A stretch of DNA of 64,000 bases, from the NCBI GenBank assembly GCA_014529385.2, contig CM043960.1, forward strand, positions 38,018,781-38,082,780, given 5' to 3'. This DNA comes from Adiantum capillus-veneris. Taxonomy: Eukaryota; Streptophyta; Polypodiopsida; Polypodiales; Pteridaceae. Positions 63,353 through 64,000 of this stretch are shown piece by piece; the stretch's first letter is position 1, and every line of letters begins with the position of its first letter. A program made the position numbers and the translations under genes. Under the pieces are notes generated by a model that was not told the DNA's origin, made no database searches, and saw only the letters and a program-made list of their open reading frames with translations.

Positions 63353-63595
63353 GGCGAAGCAGACGTTGTTGTGCCCATCGAGGAAAATGTATGGCAAGAT
63401 ATGCAAACTGAGTATATTCCTCGAGAACCAGAGGCAGTTTTACATCATCGTACCCGTCATTTGCGCCAAAAGGCTTATGACGAGCACCTAATTAAATGGA
63501 AGGGTCAATCTGAAAGGTTTGCTACTTGGGAACCAATCAGAGCTCTGAAAGCTCAGTTTCCCCACTTCATTGATGAGGACATCAATGGTTCTTAA
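63287..63595 (+). pseudogene. Element E polyprotein end with chromodomain
   Basis: In a shifted frame it reads HPLFHVSRLKVKLGEADVV, then HLIKWKGQSERFATWEP (about 63485-63535), a classical chromodomain strand pattern. It ends in ALKAQFPHFIDEDINGS just before the purine tract. Confidence 0.85.
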
Positions 63596-63606
63596 GGGGG
63601 GTAGTA

Positions 63607-63849
63607 TGTCGACCCCCACTAGCAGAGTGCCAGTGGTTAGCCTGCGAGGCTAGGAGTGCGCGAGGTCACCTCGAGGAGGTGAGGCTGGGTAGTATGGGAC
63701 GCTTGGTCTTACAGGTGCAAGCCTATGTCCTCGAACGCTGACCCCAGCACGGGGGAGCTGCCGGATGGTGGCTATGGTCGGGTGGTTTGTCCGACGCGTG
63801 TCTGTAGGCGGTCCGTGTAGCCGGGAGATCCACTCTGAGAGTTCTTTCA
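63607..63849 (+). repeat. Element E 3' LTR with promoter deleted
   Basis: It equals the 5' LTR except that 141 bp right after 'tgt' (matching 55859-55999, including the TATA box) are absent. Confidence 0.9.
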
Positions 63850-63854
63850 CTTAT

Positions 63855-64000
63855 CATTATCATACAAATCATGTGTGTCGTGCTTTGGAGAAGACAAGAC
63901 TGAGAGAGTCTCCTTCTCCTAGGTCTCTTTAAGCTGCGCCTGCACATTAGAAAAGAGTCGGAACAATGCGGCTTTCCTTTCGTTGTGCTCACGCTCTCTG
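63855..64000 (-). pseudogene. Element H coding remnant, right part (minus strand)
   Basis: The minus frame reads EREHNERKAALFRLFSNVQ, one stop, and SPKHDTHDLYDNDK, directly upstream of the sequence at 55855. Same interrupted minus-strand frame as 55617-55855; it continues beyond the window. No domain recognised. Confidence 0.4.

Larger units (their letters stand above)
55856..63849 (+). mobile_element. Element E: chromovirus with both LTRs, split by LINE C
   Basis: LTRs at 55856-56240 and 63607-63849 and perfect duplications 'cttat' (55851-55855, 63850-63854) bound it. The primer site tggtatcagagcc is at 56241, and the purine tract aaggggggtagta is at 63594-63606. Gag is interrupted by LINE C (56932-60988). 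Gag-to-RT sequence was lost at 61346-61563, where an LTR fragment sits. RNase H, integrase and a chromodomain remain. The 3' LTR lacks 141 bp. Host sequence reads continuously across the insertion (cttatcattatc). Confidence 0.93.

Noticed and set aside
61564-63595. Endogenous pararetrovirus (caulimovirus-like)
   Set aside because: Integrase with DDE residues, a chromodomain, LTRs and a target duplication show a Ty3/gypsy retrotransposon.

Overview
This window looks like nuclear DNA of a land plant with a large, repeat-rich genome. The evidence is chromodomain-type Ty3/gypsy elements primed from initiator tRNA-Met, plant-type L1 LINEs, CCCTAA motifs, hAT and TRIM-like elements, and one short exon resembling the plant pyridoxamine-phosphate-oxidase-like (FMN-binding split-barrel) family. 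A fern, lycophyte or gymnosperm would fit, but the sequence does not settle the lineage. I see no rRNA, tRNA, CRISPR, operon or bacterial-style gene. Nearly everything is transposable elements nested inside one another, and most coding frames are broken.

Layout, left to right. 1-1564 is the 3' end of an L1-type LINE (copy A), followed by a gypsy relic (element A) whose 3' LTR runs 2791-9936. That LTR is split by a minus-strand TRIM-like element (2915-4771) and, inside its CT tract, by two LINEs of a second family (M1 5629-8303, M2 8358-9892). 9937-11884 is the best candidate for host DNA and holds the single plausible exon (minus strand, 11365-11565). A minus-strand solo LTR (11885-12592) and a minus-strand gypsy relic (12771-13860) follow. 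Element B has an LTR at about 13960-18655 that is split by a non-autonomous element N1 (15025-18057). Its gag relic is joined to an orphan LTR piece and then to an integrase relic, which is itself split by a second non-autonomous element, N2 (20434-23516).

26274 to about 50059 is one gypsy element (F) exploded into five pieces. The insertions are: element D (27128-32988, TSD tgtgc); a near full-length L1 LINE (copy B, 33589-45749) that itself carries a solo LTR and a 3.9-kb gag-pol patch; and a minus-strand N2-type element (46648-49468, TSD caaga). A minus-strand non-autonomous element G (50060-52983) follows. Then comes the end of a minus-strand element H, with a small hAT-type element (53327-53914) in its downstream region. 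Element E (55856-63849, TSD cttat) is inserted in H, and its gag is split by LINE copy C (56932-60988, 13-bp target duplication).

The strongest observations are these. (1) A LINE family is found three times, each time inside the CT tract of a chromovirus LTR. (2) A 7-bp-stem hairpin is invariant just upstream of the polypurine tract in otherwise divergent LTR elements. (3) A gag-pol patch with its LTR tail sits inside a LINE with microhomology at both edges. (4) LTR promoter regions carry repeated TGACGTGGCA boxes and telobox minisatellites. Boundaries marked by target-site duplications are read directly from the sequence. Family names come from recognised motifs, and no database search was run.
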